NCBI RefSeq assembly: GCF_000425405.1 | Contig: NZ_KE384364.1 | Span: forward strand, 296,345-360,344 | Direction of reading: 5' to 3' | Length of the DNA stretch: 64,000 bases | Origin: Ferrimonas kyonanensis DSM 18153 | Lineage (GTDB): Bacteria > Pseudomonadota > Gammaproteobacteria > Enterobacterales > Shewanellaceae | Shown here: positions 7,882 to 15,058 of the stretch, piece after piece | Position numbering within the stretch: the first letter of the stretch is position 1 | Layout: the number at the start of each line of letters is the position of its first letter | Notes under the pieces: generated by a model | What the model saw: only the letters and a program-made list of their open reading frames with translations | Database searches by the model: none | Told to the model about the DNA's origin: nothing | Made by a program: the position numbers and the translations under genes

Positions 7882-8328
7882 ATGAGCAAATTTCGAGAGT
7901 TTTCCAAACGACGCTGGGAAAGCGCCGATCTGGCCACCGATCTGGAAGAATTTATGGCTCGGGATGTCAGCATCCACAGCCTGTTCCGAGGCGCCACCAA
8001 CTTATCTCAGGTCACCAACCTACTCAGCCAACTGGTGCTGGCCGAAGAGCCGGAGTTGCTCAGAGAGCAACCGTTGAACACCGGCACCCTGCTGCAGATT
8101 CTCAGTCTCGGGCTGCGCCACATGGTGATCAAGAGCCTGTCTGATGGCCCATTGAGTCAGACACAACACTTAATCTGCCTGCTGGCCCGCCACGTCGCTC
8201 AGGCTCAGTCACAACAACCAGAGCACCCCAGCTACCAGGCCATCAGTGAACAGATACTGGCCCTGTACCAACAATGGGATGAGGCGATGCGGCAGCAGAG
8301 AGCCTCTCAACGAAATATGATGCGCTAA
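7882..8328 (+). CDS. Protein of unknown function divergent from parA
   Basis: 148 residues, starting at ATG 7882 (the frame is open further left, but this start gives a compact protein facing parA with a 193-nt gap). I recognise no family. The N-terminus is basic (MSKFREFSKRRW), followed by helical segments rich in Leu and Gln (LSQVTNLLSQLVLAEEPELL; LLQILSLGLRHMVIKSL) and a C-terminal helix with QQWDEAMRQQ. There is no signal peptide or membrane helix, so it is probably cytoplasmic. A strong bidirectional terminator follows immediately. Confidence 0.7.
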   Translation: MSKFREFSKRRWESADLATDLEEFMARDVSIHSLFRGATNLSQVTNLLSQLVLAEEPELLREQPLNTGTLLQILSLGLRHMVIKSLSDGPLSQTQHLICLLARHVAQAQSQQPEHPSYQAISEQILALYQQWDEAMRQQRASQRNMMR

Positions 8329-8340
8329 CAAAAATGCACA

Positions 8341-8367
8341 AAAAAACGCGGCCAGGCCGCGTTTTTT
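8341..8367. terminator. Bidirectional intrinsic terminator
   Basis: AAAAAACGCGGCC and GGCCGCGTTTTTT form a perfect 13-bp inverted repeat around one base. The T-run on both strands serves the unknown gene (plus) and the SDR gene (minus). Confidence 0.9.
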
Positions 8368-8375
8368 ATTGCTGC

Positions 8376-9173
8376 TTACAGCGCCCGAATGATGCCGCCT
8401 TCCACTCTCAATGCCTGGCCGTTCATGGCACGGTTGCTGGTCAGATACACGGTGGCATTGGCCACCTCCTCCACCTGGACAAACCGCTGCAACAGGCTGG
8501 TGGGCTCGTGATCAGTGAAATAGTTAGCGGTCAATTCCGCCACCGGTTTCCCCTCTGACTGCGACAGGGTATCAAAGTAATTTTCTACCCCTTCGGTCCA
8601 GGTTGGGCCGGGCAGGACCGAGTTTACGGTGACGTCCTGGCCCTTAGTCAGTTCGGCCAACGCCCGTGACAGCGAGATCAAGGCGGTCTTGGTCACCGAG
8701 TAGTGCACCATCTGTCCAAGAGGCTTGATGCCACACTCGGAAGCGATGTTGACGATGCGCCCATAGCCCCGTTGCTGCATCTGCGGCAACAGCGCCCGCG
8801 CCAGGCGCACCGCGCTCATGACGTTAACGTTGAAATAGTGCATCCACTCGGCATCGTCGATGGCCTCAAACGCCTTAACTTCGAACACGCCGGTGTTGTT
8901 AATCAGGATATCGACCCCGCCCAGTTCCTGCACTTGAGCCAGCAACTGCTCGGCCTGTGCCGCGTCCGCCAGATCCGCCGCCACCGCAAACACCCGGCCT
9001 TCGCATTGCAACTCGTCCGCCAGACGATCGGCCACCTGCTGACTGCGTTGCTGGTCACGGCCATGGATCAACACCTGAGCCCCCTCCTTCAGATAGGCTT
9101 TGGCGATGGCATGACCAATTCCTGCGGTTGAACCCGTTACCAGGACTCGCTTATTCTCTAACTGCAGCTGCAT
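8376..9173 (-). CDS. Short-chain dehydrogenase/reductase
   Basis: 265-residue classical SDR. The Rossmann motif TGSTAGIG is at residues 13-20, NNTG takes the place of NNAG, a catalytic Ser is in NIASECG and the YxxxK pair is in HYSVTKTAL. The closing NGQALRVEGGIIRAL is typical of the family. It oxidises or reduces an unknown alcohol/ketone with NAD(P)H. The start at 9173 is chosen over an upstream ATG because AGGTAACA precedes it and the upstream extension is not SDR-like. It is a stand-alone gene, divergent from a methyltransferase. Confidence 0.88.
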   Translation of the reverse strand: MQLQLENKRVLVTGSTAGIGHAIAKAYLKEGAQVLIHGRDQQRSQQVADRLADELQCEGRVFAVAADLADAAQAEQLLAQVQELGGVDILINNTGVFEVKAFEAIDDAEWMHYFNVNVMSAVRLARALLPQMQQRGYGRIVNIASECGIKPLGQMVHYSVTKTALISLSRALAELTKGQDVTVNSVLPGPTWTEGVENYFDTLSQSEGKPVAELTANYFTDHEPTSLLQRFVQVEEVANATVYLTSNRAMNGQALRVEGGIIRAL

Positions 9174-9281
9174 TGTTACCTCGAATACCAGGGAAGATGC
9201 CACAAGTGTAGTTGCTGCAAATACCATCAAAAAATTATCTTTGATAATATTTTTAATTACATATATTTATGGATTATCGCT

Positions 9282-10034
9282 ATGGACAGCGTGTTTGATC
9301 TGTTTTCCGGCCACAGCCAAGAATACGCCCGCTTTCGCCCGGACTACCCTGAATCGCTGTTTGAGCACATCAGTGGTCTCTGCCAGCAACAGCAGCGGGC
9401 TCTGGATATCGCCACCGGTTCAGGACAGGCGGCTCGGGCACTGGCTGATCACTTTCAGCAGGTGTTGGCCGTCGACGTCAGCCTGGCTCAACTCCGGCAC
9501 GCCAATTCGCACCCCAGGGTGCGGTACCTGGCCGGCCGGGGCGAGCAGATTCCAGTTGCTGACGCCAGCCTGGACCTGATTACCGTTGCCCAGGCCCTGC
9601 ACTGGCTCAATCTGCCGCGGTTTAACCAGCAGGTGCACCGCACCCTGAAACCCGGCGGGGTGTTAGCGGTGTGGTGCTATGGTAACTGCCACGTTACCCC
9701 GGCCGTGGATGAGGTGGTCGCCCACCTGTACCAATCGATTCTGGGTCGCTACTGGTCTGCACAGCGACGTTGGGTCGAAAACGGCTATCGGCATCTGAAA
9801 TTACCGCTGCTCCCACAGGCCACCAGGCATCTGCAGATTGAAAAATCCTGGACCCTGGCCCAATTTTGCGGCTACCTGCAAACCTGGTCGGCACTGCAGC
9901 GGTACTTGAAGACCCATACAGAATCCGATCTGAAACCGGTCTGGCAGGCCCTCGCGGTTGCCTGGGGCGATGCCCGCAGCACCAAGGTGGTGCGCTGGCC
10001 ACTGACCCTGAGGGTCACAACAAACCCAGGTTAA
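9282..10034 (+). CDS. Class I SAM-dependent methyltransferase
   Basis: 250-residue Rossmann-fold methyltransferase. Motif I is ALDIATGSGQAA (about residues 40-51), the acidic residue ending strand 2 is in LAVDVS, and motif IV lies at ITVAQALHWLN. The FSGHSQEYARFRPDYP start and the QALHW segment match the Methyltransf_11-type proteins related to yeast Crg1 and trans-aconitate methyltransferases. The substrate is unknown. It is monocistronic, convergent with the thioredoxin-fold gene. Confidence 0.85.
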   Translation: MDSVFDLFSGHSQEYARFRPDYPESLFEHISGLCQQQQRALDIATGSGQAARALADHFQQVLAVDVSLAQLRHANSHPRVRYLAGRGEQIPVADASLDLITVAQALHWLNLPRFNQQVHRTLKPGGVLAVWCYGNCHVTPAVDEVVAHLYQSILGRYWSAQRRWVENGYRHLKLPLLPQATRHLQIEKSWTLAQFCGYLQTWSALQRYLKTHTESDLKPVWQALAVAWGDARSTKVVRWPLTLRVTTNPG

Positions 10035-10073
10035 ACTCTGGGCTGGGCTTGTTCTCATTGCTGACCACAATCA

Positions 10074-10097
10074 AAAACGGCCGCCTGAGGCGACCGT
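10074..10097 (-). terminator. Terminator after the thioredoxin-fold gene
   Basis: ACGG-C-CGCC/TGA/GGCG-A-CCGT forms a 4+4 bp stem with one mismatch. On the minus strand it is followed by TTTTTG, right after the stop at 10122. Confidence 0.7.
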
Positions 10098-10121
10098 CTT
10101 AAATTCGTTGTTGTGATTCGA

Positions 10122-10661
10122 TTAGCGCAGCAACTGCGCCAGTTCGGTTTCCAGCCCTTGCGGTGTCTGGCCTTCGATGCGGCCAATCTCTTTGCCGCCC
10201 TGACGCACAATGAAGGTCGGGAACGCAATCACCTGAATCCCCTCCATCAACGGCGTCTCTCCGGCGCTGCCTTTCTTATCGACACCAACGTAATCGGCGG
10301 TGATATTGGGGTTATCGAGGATCTTCAAAATCTTCATCATCCGCGGCACCTGTTGCTGGCTGACCTTATCCCAGGTTCCCAGTACCGCCAGAATTTCCAC
10401 CTTGTCCTCCCGTTTTACCAGTGGACTCAGGGCTTCGGTATTGACCTTATAGGCCAGGTATTCCCGCCCCATGGGGATCATTTCAAAGATCAACTGCTGG
10501 CTGGTGAGCTTCCCCACCAATACGGCATCTTCCATGGGCACAGCGCCATGTGGATTGTTGCCTTTGAGCCCATCCATGCTCGCATTGCCATTACCCATGC
10601 CTGGCATCGCAGATACACCACTGCTCATTACCAGAGCGCCCAGAATCAATCGTTTCATCAT
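10122..10661 (-). CDS. Exported thioredoxin-fold protein lacking the CXXC motif
   Basis: 179 residues with a signal peptide (cleavage after GVSA, residue 18). The segment ILAVLGTWDKVSQQQVPRMMKIL aligns with the strand and active-site helix of thioredoxin-like proteins (usual form TWCPDCxREVP), but both cysteines are absent. The cis-Pro loop AFPTFIV and the terminal helix are kept. It is therefore likely a redox-inactive periplasmic thioredoxin-fold protein. AGAAGG lies 8 nt before the ATG at 10661. Function unknown; a binding or chaperone role is possible. Confidence 0.75.
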   Translation of the reverse strand: MMKRLILGALVMSSGVSAMPGMGNGNASMDGLKGNNPHGAVPMEDAVLVGKLTSQQLIFEMIPMGREYLAYKVNTEALSPLVKREDKVEILAVLGTWDKVSQQQVPRMMKILKILDNPNITADYVGVDKKGSAGETPLMEGIQVIAFPTFIVRQGGKEIGRIEGQTPQGLETELAQLLR

Positions 10662-10930
10662 TGCAGATACCTTCTAAACGCCAACAGTCTGCTGCCCCTA
10701 GCGGGACAACCCATATGCTACCTATCGTAGAACATTAGGTACGTCAATGGCGCTTTGGTTCTCGATTTAATGCAACTAATTTTCATTTAGTGCAGTGGAT
10801 CACAAAGCCGCCGCCGCCGCGGAAACAAACCCTTCTCAGAATCCTCGCCAACACCGGGCCGAGAGGCGGATCATCCCCATCCTCGAATCACTGTGGTACC
10901 CTTTGGCAAATTTTTTCAGCGGACACCTCC

Positions 10931-11344
10931 ATGGCCAAACACTCCTCCCTCAGTGAAAAGCAGTTCTGGATTCAGCGACTCAGTAAATCCAGCCTGAGAG
11001 CCTTGCATGTGTTAGGCATCATTGGAGCCAGTGGCGGTTTTTTCTACAACGTCGATAAATCCCTGTGGCTGCCCTGGTGGATACTGGCCATGAGTACCGG
11101 CTTGATCCTGATGGTGTGGGAGGTGGTGCGCTCGCCACTGTGGCTGGTGCAGATGAAGGGGGTGCTGACCCTGCTGAAGGTGGTCTTGGTGGCGCTGTGC
11201 TATCCCCTGCCCCAGTATAAGGTGGCGCTGTTTTGTACCGTGGCCTTGATCTCGGTGATCACCTCCCACGGTCCCGCGGGCTTGCGCCACTACTCAATCT
11301 GGCACCGGCGTCGCATCGATGGTCCTAAAGAGGTCAAGGGCTGA
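10931..11344 (+). CDS. Inner-membrane protein of unknown function
   Basis: 137 residues beginning at ATG 10931. Hydrophobic segments at about residues 24-40, 44-66, 76-92 and 95-110 suggest three to four membrane helices, with a basic C-terminal tail (HRRRIDGPKEVKG). I recognise no family. The upstream frame remains open but lacks a hydrophobic or family-like pattern, so the shorter start is preferred. The gene precedes a methyltransferase on the same strand with a 66-nt gap. Confidence 0.65.
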   Translation: MAKHSSLSEKQFWIQRLSKSSLRALHVLGIIGASGGFFYNVDKSLWLPWWILAMSTGLILMVWEVVRSPLWLVQMKGVLTLLKVVLVALCYPLPQYKVALFCTVALISVITSHGPAGLRHYSIWHRRRIDGPKEVKG

Positions 11345-11410
11345 TTCCCGCTGCCTTGCTCACCCGCAAGCCGTTATACTGGGCGCTCCTCCCTTATCAA
11401 GGACGCCCAC

Positions 11411-11950
11411 ATGCACAGCAACCTCTCCCCCGCGGCCTTTCTGATCGAACACCAGGCCCTGTTTGATTCGCTGCCGCCAGGCCCGGTTCTGGATCTGGCT
11501 TGCGGACACGGACGCAACGCCCTCTATCTGGCTCGCAAAGGCATTCCGGTCTGGTGTGCCGACCGCAATCCAGAGGCCCTGGCTGCCATTGCCGCCATCG
11601 CCGAAGCCGAACGCCTGCCCATCGTCTGCTGGCAACTGGATCTGGAACAGCCCGACAGCGCCCCTCTGGCCGGCCGCCAGTTTGCCGCCATCGTGGTCTG
11701 TCACTACCTGCACCGGCCGCTAATGCCGGCACTGCAGGCAGCTCTGCTACCTCAAGGAATTATTTTCTATGAAACTTTTCTCAGCCAACAGGCTCAAATA
11801 GGCAAACCCAGTAACCCTGACTTCCTGCTTAAGCCCGGTGAACTGAAACAACACTTTGCATCTTTGCAGCCCCTGCATTACGTTGAAGGGGAGCATCAAC
11901 AACCGCATCGCTTCAGCGCGCAGTTGATCGCCAGAAATCATGCCCACTAA
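11411..11950 (+). CDS. SAM-dependent methyltransferase, TehB-like
   Basis: 179 residues. Motif I is VLDLACGHGRNALYLA (residues 26-41), the acidic end of strand 2 is in WCADRNPEAL, and FAAIVVCHYLHRPLMP corresponds to motif IV. The pattern fits the compact TehB/Methyltransf_12 group of small-molecule methyltransferases; the substrate is not predictable. The next gene starts 9 nt after its stop with AGGAGA between, so the two form an operon. Confidence 0.82.
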   Translation: MHSNLSPAAFLIEHQALFDSLPPGPVLDLACGHGRNALYLARKGIPVWCADRNPEALAAIAAIAEAERLPIVCWQLDLEQPDSAPLAGRQFAAIVVCHYLHRPLMPALQAALLPQGIIFYETFLSQQAQIGKPSNPDFLLKPGELKQHFASLQPLHYVEGEHQQPHRFSAQLIARNHAH

Positions 11951-11959
11951 GGAGACGCC

Positions 11960-12253
11960 GTGCTGCAGTGGTACCCAGACAGTTATCGCATCGGGATCGC
12001 ACCGATACTGACCCTGTTGATGGTGTTTTTTGCCATCGGCGTTCGCGTGCTGATACCCGAAGGTAATACGGCGTTTCAATGGCCCCTGAACATCGCCATG
12101 GGCTTGATCGCCCTATTGCACCTGTATCTGATTATTGACGATCGGGTCATGAAACGGGGAGATGCGTTGATCTACGGCCTGGTGCACATCTGCATGGCCT
12201 TCACGGTATGGATTTTTGCCCTGATGGTCGTGACCGGCAACGACCTGTTTTAG
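11960..12253 (+). CDS. Small inner-membrane protein
   Basis: 97 residues starting at GTG 11960, 5 nt after AGGAGA. Three hydrophobic helices (about residues 12-31, 41-60 and 70-92) are separated by short charged loops (DDRVMKRGD). I recognise no family. It is probably co-transcribed with the preceding methyltransferase. Confidence 0.7.
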   Translation: MLQWYPDSYRIGIAPILTLLMVFFAIGVRVLIPEGNTAFQWPLNIAMGLIALLHLYLIIDDRVMKRGDALIYGLVHICMAFTVWIFALMVVTGNDLF

Positions 12254-12291
12254 AACACCGCTAATGGAAAAGCCCCGGTCTAAAAGGCGAG

Positions 12292-13176
12292 CTACGCCAA
12301 CCAGCCACTGCCCACCTCGATAACCCGGGCACCACTGAGCTGGCGCTGCCAATCCTGATAGCGCTCTGCGGATGCCACCACCAGCACATTCTGATCCGGC
12401 GCCAATGCCGTGGGCAGGCAGGCACGGCGCTGAGCATCGCGGCGGCACAGCTCGTCGAGGCGCTTCGGCAAGTCACCGTCAAACCACAGCGCATCGCACT
12501 CCTGCATCAACATCGCCGCCTTCAGCGGCAACAGATCCGGATCCACCTCGGCGGACAGCAGCAGCGCCCAGCCGGCTTCGGCCTGCTGCTCCATTGCCTG
12601 CTCGAGTCGCGCATCGGTCTGATCATCGAAACCCAGGCCATTACGGCTTAAGAAGCGCTCCCACACTCGGCGCCGCTGGGCCAATGGAATCCGATAGCGG
12701 GCCTCGGCCATAAACTTGGCCAGCGGTGATAAGGACGATGGCAACATCGACTCCAGTCGCCGCCGTAGCTCTTTCACCAGTACCGGCGCGCCCCCTTCAC
12801 TGCCGATGGCCACCACCACCGGGCTGCGATCGACAATGGCCGGGGTGATTACCGTACAGGCGCCCGGATCGTCCACCACATTTACCCAAGCCCCCTGCTG
12901 TTTTGCCAGCACACTGATGCGGCGGTTCAGGCCCTCGTCGTCGGTGGCGGCGATCACCCCGTCAAAACCGGGGATCAGGTCATCATCGAAGTGTCGGGAT
13001 ACCCAGTGAAACCCCTCCTGCTGCGTCTGCAACTCGGCACACAACTGCGGCGACACCAGGGTAATGGTCATCTCGCTGCGTCGCCACAACGCCAGTTTAC
13101 GGGCAGCCACTTCGCCCCCGCCGACGATCAACAAGCGCTTGGCCTTAGTATCAAAGAACAGGGGGAAATAACGCAT
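12292..13176 (-). CDS. Siroheme synthase domain: precorrin-2 dehydrogenase/ferrochelatase with vestigial methyltransferase
   Basis: 294 residues. Residues 1-215 match the CysG N-terminal/Met8p module: NAD-binding LLIVGGGEVAARK, Asp102 in NVVDDP (CysG D104) and Ser126 in GSEGG (CysG S128). It should oxidise precorrin-2 to sirohydrochlorin and insert iron to give siroheme for sulfite and nitrite reductases. Residues about 220-265 still resemble the start of the CysG methyltransferase domain (DPDLLPLKAAMLMQECDA; RRDAQR), but its GAGPGD motif is replaced by SAEVDPD and about 150 residues are gone. A separate CobA must supply precorrin-2. It overlaps the rhodanese gene by 1 nt. Confidence 0.88.
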   Translation of the reverse strand: MRYFPLFFDTKAKRLLIVGGGEVAARKLALWRRSEMTITLVSPQLCAELQTQQEGFHWVSRHFDDDLIPGFDGVIAATDDEGLNRRISVLAKQQGAWVNVVDDPGACTVITPAIVDRSPVVVAIGSEGGAPVLVKELRRRLESMLPSSLSPLAKFMAEARYRIPLAQRRRVWERFLSRNGLGFDDQTDARLEQAMEQQAEAGWALLLSAEVDPDLLPLKAAMLMQECDALWFDGDLPKRLDELCRRDAQRRACLPTALAPDQNVLVVASAERYQDWQRQLSGARVIEVGSGWLA

Positions 13177-13544
13177 CAGCTCTCCATCGGCAACTGCCGG
13201 TTCATCCAGTCACGACGACCGCCAATCAGCGAATACACCTGGGTATAGCCCATCAGGTTCAGATTCACTGCCGCCAGTACCGAGCGATAACCGCCGCCAC
13301 AATAGAGTACCAGGACCTGATCTTTGTCCGGGTACAGGGACTCAATGTCTCGCTCCATCACACCGCGGCCCAGATAACTGGCATTGGGCAGGCGGTCGCG
13401 CTGCCACTCGTCCTGCTCGCGCACGTCTATCAGCTGATGAGGATGGCCGTTGGCCTGCCAGTTAAGAAGGGTATCGATGGAGAGTTCTTTCACTTGCGGC
13501 CGAAGGGAGTCGACCAGGGCATCAAAGCCAGGATTGTGTTTCAT
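13176..13544 (-). CDS. Single-domain rhodanese-like protein
   Basis: 122-residue rhodanese domain. The catalytic Cys is in VLYCGGGYRS at about residue 80, and the substrate-side motif is DVREQDEWQ. It carries sulfane sulfur on this cysteine, transferring it to an unknown acceptor. There is no signal peptide, so it is cytosolic. It sits 6 nt after the DUF2007 gene and its stop overlaps the siroheme-synthase start, which suggests a link with sulfur metabolism. Confidence 0.88.
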   Translation of the reverse strand: MKHNPGFDALVDSLRPQVKELSIDTLLNWQANGHPHQLIDVREQDEWQRDRLPNASYLGRGVMERDIESLYPDKDQVLVLYCGGGYRSVLAAVNLNLMGYTQVYSLIGGRRDWMNRQLPMES

Positions 13545-13550
13545 AGCAAC

Positions 13551-13859
13551 CTATTTCTGGGGCAAGCCCCCGCAACGCCAACAGGTTTCGAAATGACCAT
13601 CATTCTGCTCGTCGCAACTGGGACACTGCCAGGGCGCCTGACTCTGATGATATTGTTCCAACACCGCATTGGCTTTATCAAAATGACGACGTTGCACCAA
13701 CAAACCGACTTCCTGGCTGTCTATGGGAAGCTCACCGGTGCCTCCGGCCAGGGCTTCCCCCAGCAGGCGTACCATTACTCCCTGTTGCTCCAGCGCCCCT
13801 TTCAAGGCATGGGCTTCCAGGGCATTACTGGCCCGGTACAACTCTACGAAGCTATCCAT
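13551..13859 (-). CDS. DUF2007 protein with C-terminal zinc ribbon
   Basis: 102 residues. The N-terminal part (FVELYRASNALEAHALKGALEQQG, up to residue 65) matches DUF2007, a small ferredoxin-like domain thought to be regulatory. The C-terminus has CPSC...CWRC (four Cys), a zinc ribbon. ATG 13859 with GAGGAAT just upstream is preferred over a start 10 codons earlier. It is first in an operon with the rhodanese and siroheme-synthase genes. The biochemical function is unknown. Confidence 0.75.
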   Translation of the reverse strand: MDSFVELYRASNALEAHALKGALEQQGVMVRLLGEALAGGTGELPIDSQEVGLLVQRRHFDKANAVLEQYHQSQAPWQCPSCDEQNDGHFETCWRCGGLPQK

Positions 13860-13945
13860 AATCCATTCCTCGTATAAACTCGGCCCCATACACAGTCCGA
13901 TTTTCCGTTACCAAAATCGGCATCGCGACCGAACAGGGTGCCTCA

Positions 13946-13971
13946 CCTTAAGGATATTTCAATCCTTAAGG
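13946..13971. repeat. Perfect 10-bp inverted repeat
   Basis: CCTTAAGGAT and ATCCTTAAGG flank a 6-nt spacer (ATTTCA), with weaker outer arms GGTGC/GCACC. It lies upstream of the DUF2007 operon (minus). No T-run follows, so an operator or RNA hairpin is more likely than a terminator. Confidence 0.55.
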
Positions 13972-14045
13972 ATGCACCTGAAATCCGGCCACTTGGGCAC
14001 TCCCTGATATTCGCTGCGCTTCGACATCATCTACAAATTGCTAAC

Positions 14046-14071
14046 AAAAAGCCACCCCGAAGGGTGGCTTT
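14046..14071 (-). terminator. Terminator of the yajC-secD-secF operon
   Basis: AAAGCCACCC / CGAA / GGGTGGCTTT hairpin. On the minus strand it is followed by a T-run (GGCTTTTTG), 30 nt past the secF stop. Confidence 0.85.
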
Positions 14072-14100
14072 CAACAAAATTACCGTTAACTGGCTGAGAG

Positions 14101-15045
14101 TTACGGCAGCAGGCTTTCCTGGTCGGCGCCCTCTTTCTCAATCACTACCGGCATCATATGCTCCCGGGTCAAGCCCAGCTTGATGGAGGCATAACTGGCC
14201 ACATAGATGGAGGAGAAGGTACCAAAACCAATACCCAGCAGCATCGCCGTTGCGAAGCCATGAATCATCGAGCCACCCTGAATAAACAGGGCGATGACCA
14301 CAAACAGGGTGGTGCCCGTGGTGATAATGGTCCGGCTCATGGTCTGAGTCACCGAGGTGTTGACCACGTGCTCCGGGCTGCCTTTACGCATCTTGCGGAA
14401 ATTCTCCCGCACCCGGTCAAACACCACGATGGTATCGTTGAGCGAGTAGCCCACCACCGCCAATACCGCCGCCAGTACCGTCAGGTCAAACTCCAGGAAG
14501 AACACGGAGAATACCCCCAGCGTCACCACCACGTCGTGCACCAACGCCGCCACGGCACCCAGTGCCAGACGCCACTCAAATCGGAACGCGACGTAGGCCA
14601 GGATACAGATGATGGCGGTCAGAACGGCCAGGCCACCCTGCTCGGCCAACTCTTTACCCACCTGGGGGCCAACAAACTCAACTCGCTTGATGACCGCATC
14701 ACTTTCCAGGCTGCGGGCCGCCTCTTCGATACGGACCACCATCTCGTTGCCTTTACCGGCCTTGGGTGGCACGCGAATCAGCAGGTCGGTGGCAGCGCCA
14801 AAGTGCTGCACGATAACGCCTTCAATGCCCTGAGCTTCCACCGCTCTGCGCAGTTCGGCGGTGTCTTTCGGCTGTTGGTAGACGATCTCCACCACGGTAC
14901 CACCGGTGAAGTCCAGGCCCCAGTTGATGCCCCGGGTCGCCAGAGAAACCACCGAGGCGATCATCAGCAGCACCGAGATGGCGCTGATCACCCGGGCATG
15001 GCGCAGGAAATCGATCGTTTTATTTAGGGATAACAGTTCAAACAT
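14101..15045 (-). CDS. secF: SecF, protein-export membrane protein
   Basis: 314 residues, six-helix SecF architecture: an N-terminal helix (about 16-36), the NWGLDFTGGTVVEI motif at the start of the periplasmic domain, and five C-terminal helices from residue 130 with GYSLNDTIVVFDRVRE (conserved Asp/Arg of RND-like SecF) and TMSRTIITTGTT. With SecD and YajC it uses the proton motive force to complete SecYEG-mediated export. It starts 13 nt after secD in the usual yajC-secD-secF order. Confidence 0.97.
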   Translation of the reverse strand: MFELLSLNKTIDFLRHARVISAISVLLMIASVVSLATRGINWGLDFTGGTVVEIVYQQPKDTAELRRAVEAQGIEGVIVQHFGAATDLLIRVPPKAGKGNEMVVRIEEAARSLESDAVIKRVEFVGPQVGKELAEQGGLAVLTAIICILAYVAFRFEWRLALGAVAALVHDVVVTLGVFSVFFLEFDLTVLAAVLAVVGYSLNDTIVVFDRVRENFRKMRKGSPEHVVNTSVTQTMSRTIITTGTTLFVVIALFIQGGSMIHGFATAMLLGIGFGTFSSIYVASYASIKLGLTREHMMPVVIEKEGADQESLLP

Positions 15046-15058
15046 CGGTTTCCACTCC

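Noticed and set aside
10771-10794. Dyad TGCAACTAA / TTAGTGCA upstream of the 137-aa membrane protein
   Set aside because: One arm needs a bulged base and it is over 130 nt from the chosen start; too weak to call an operator.
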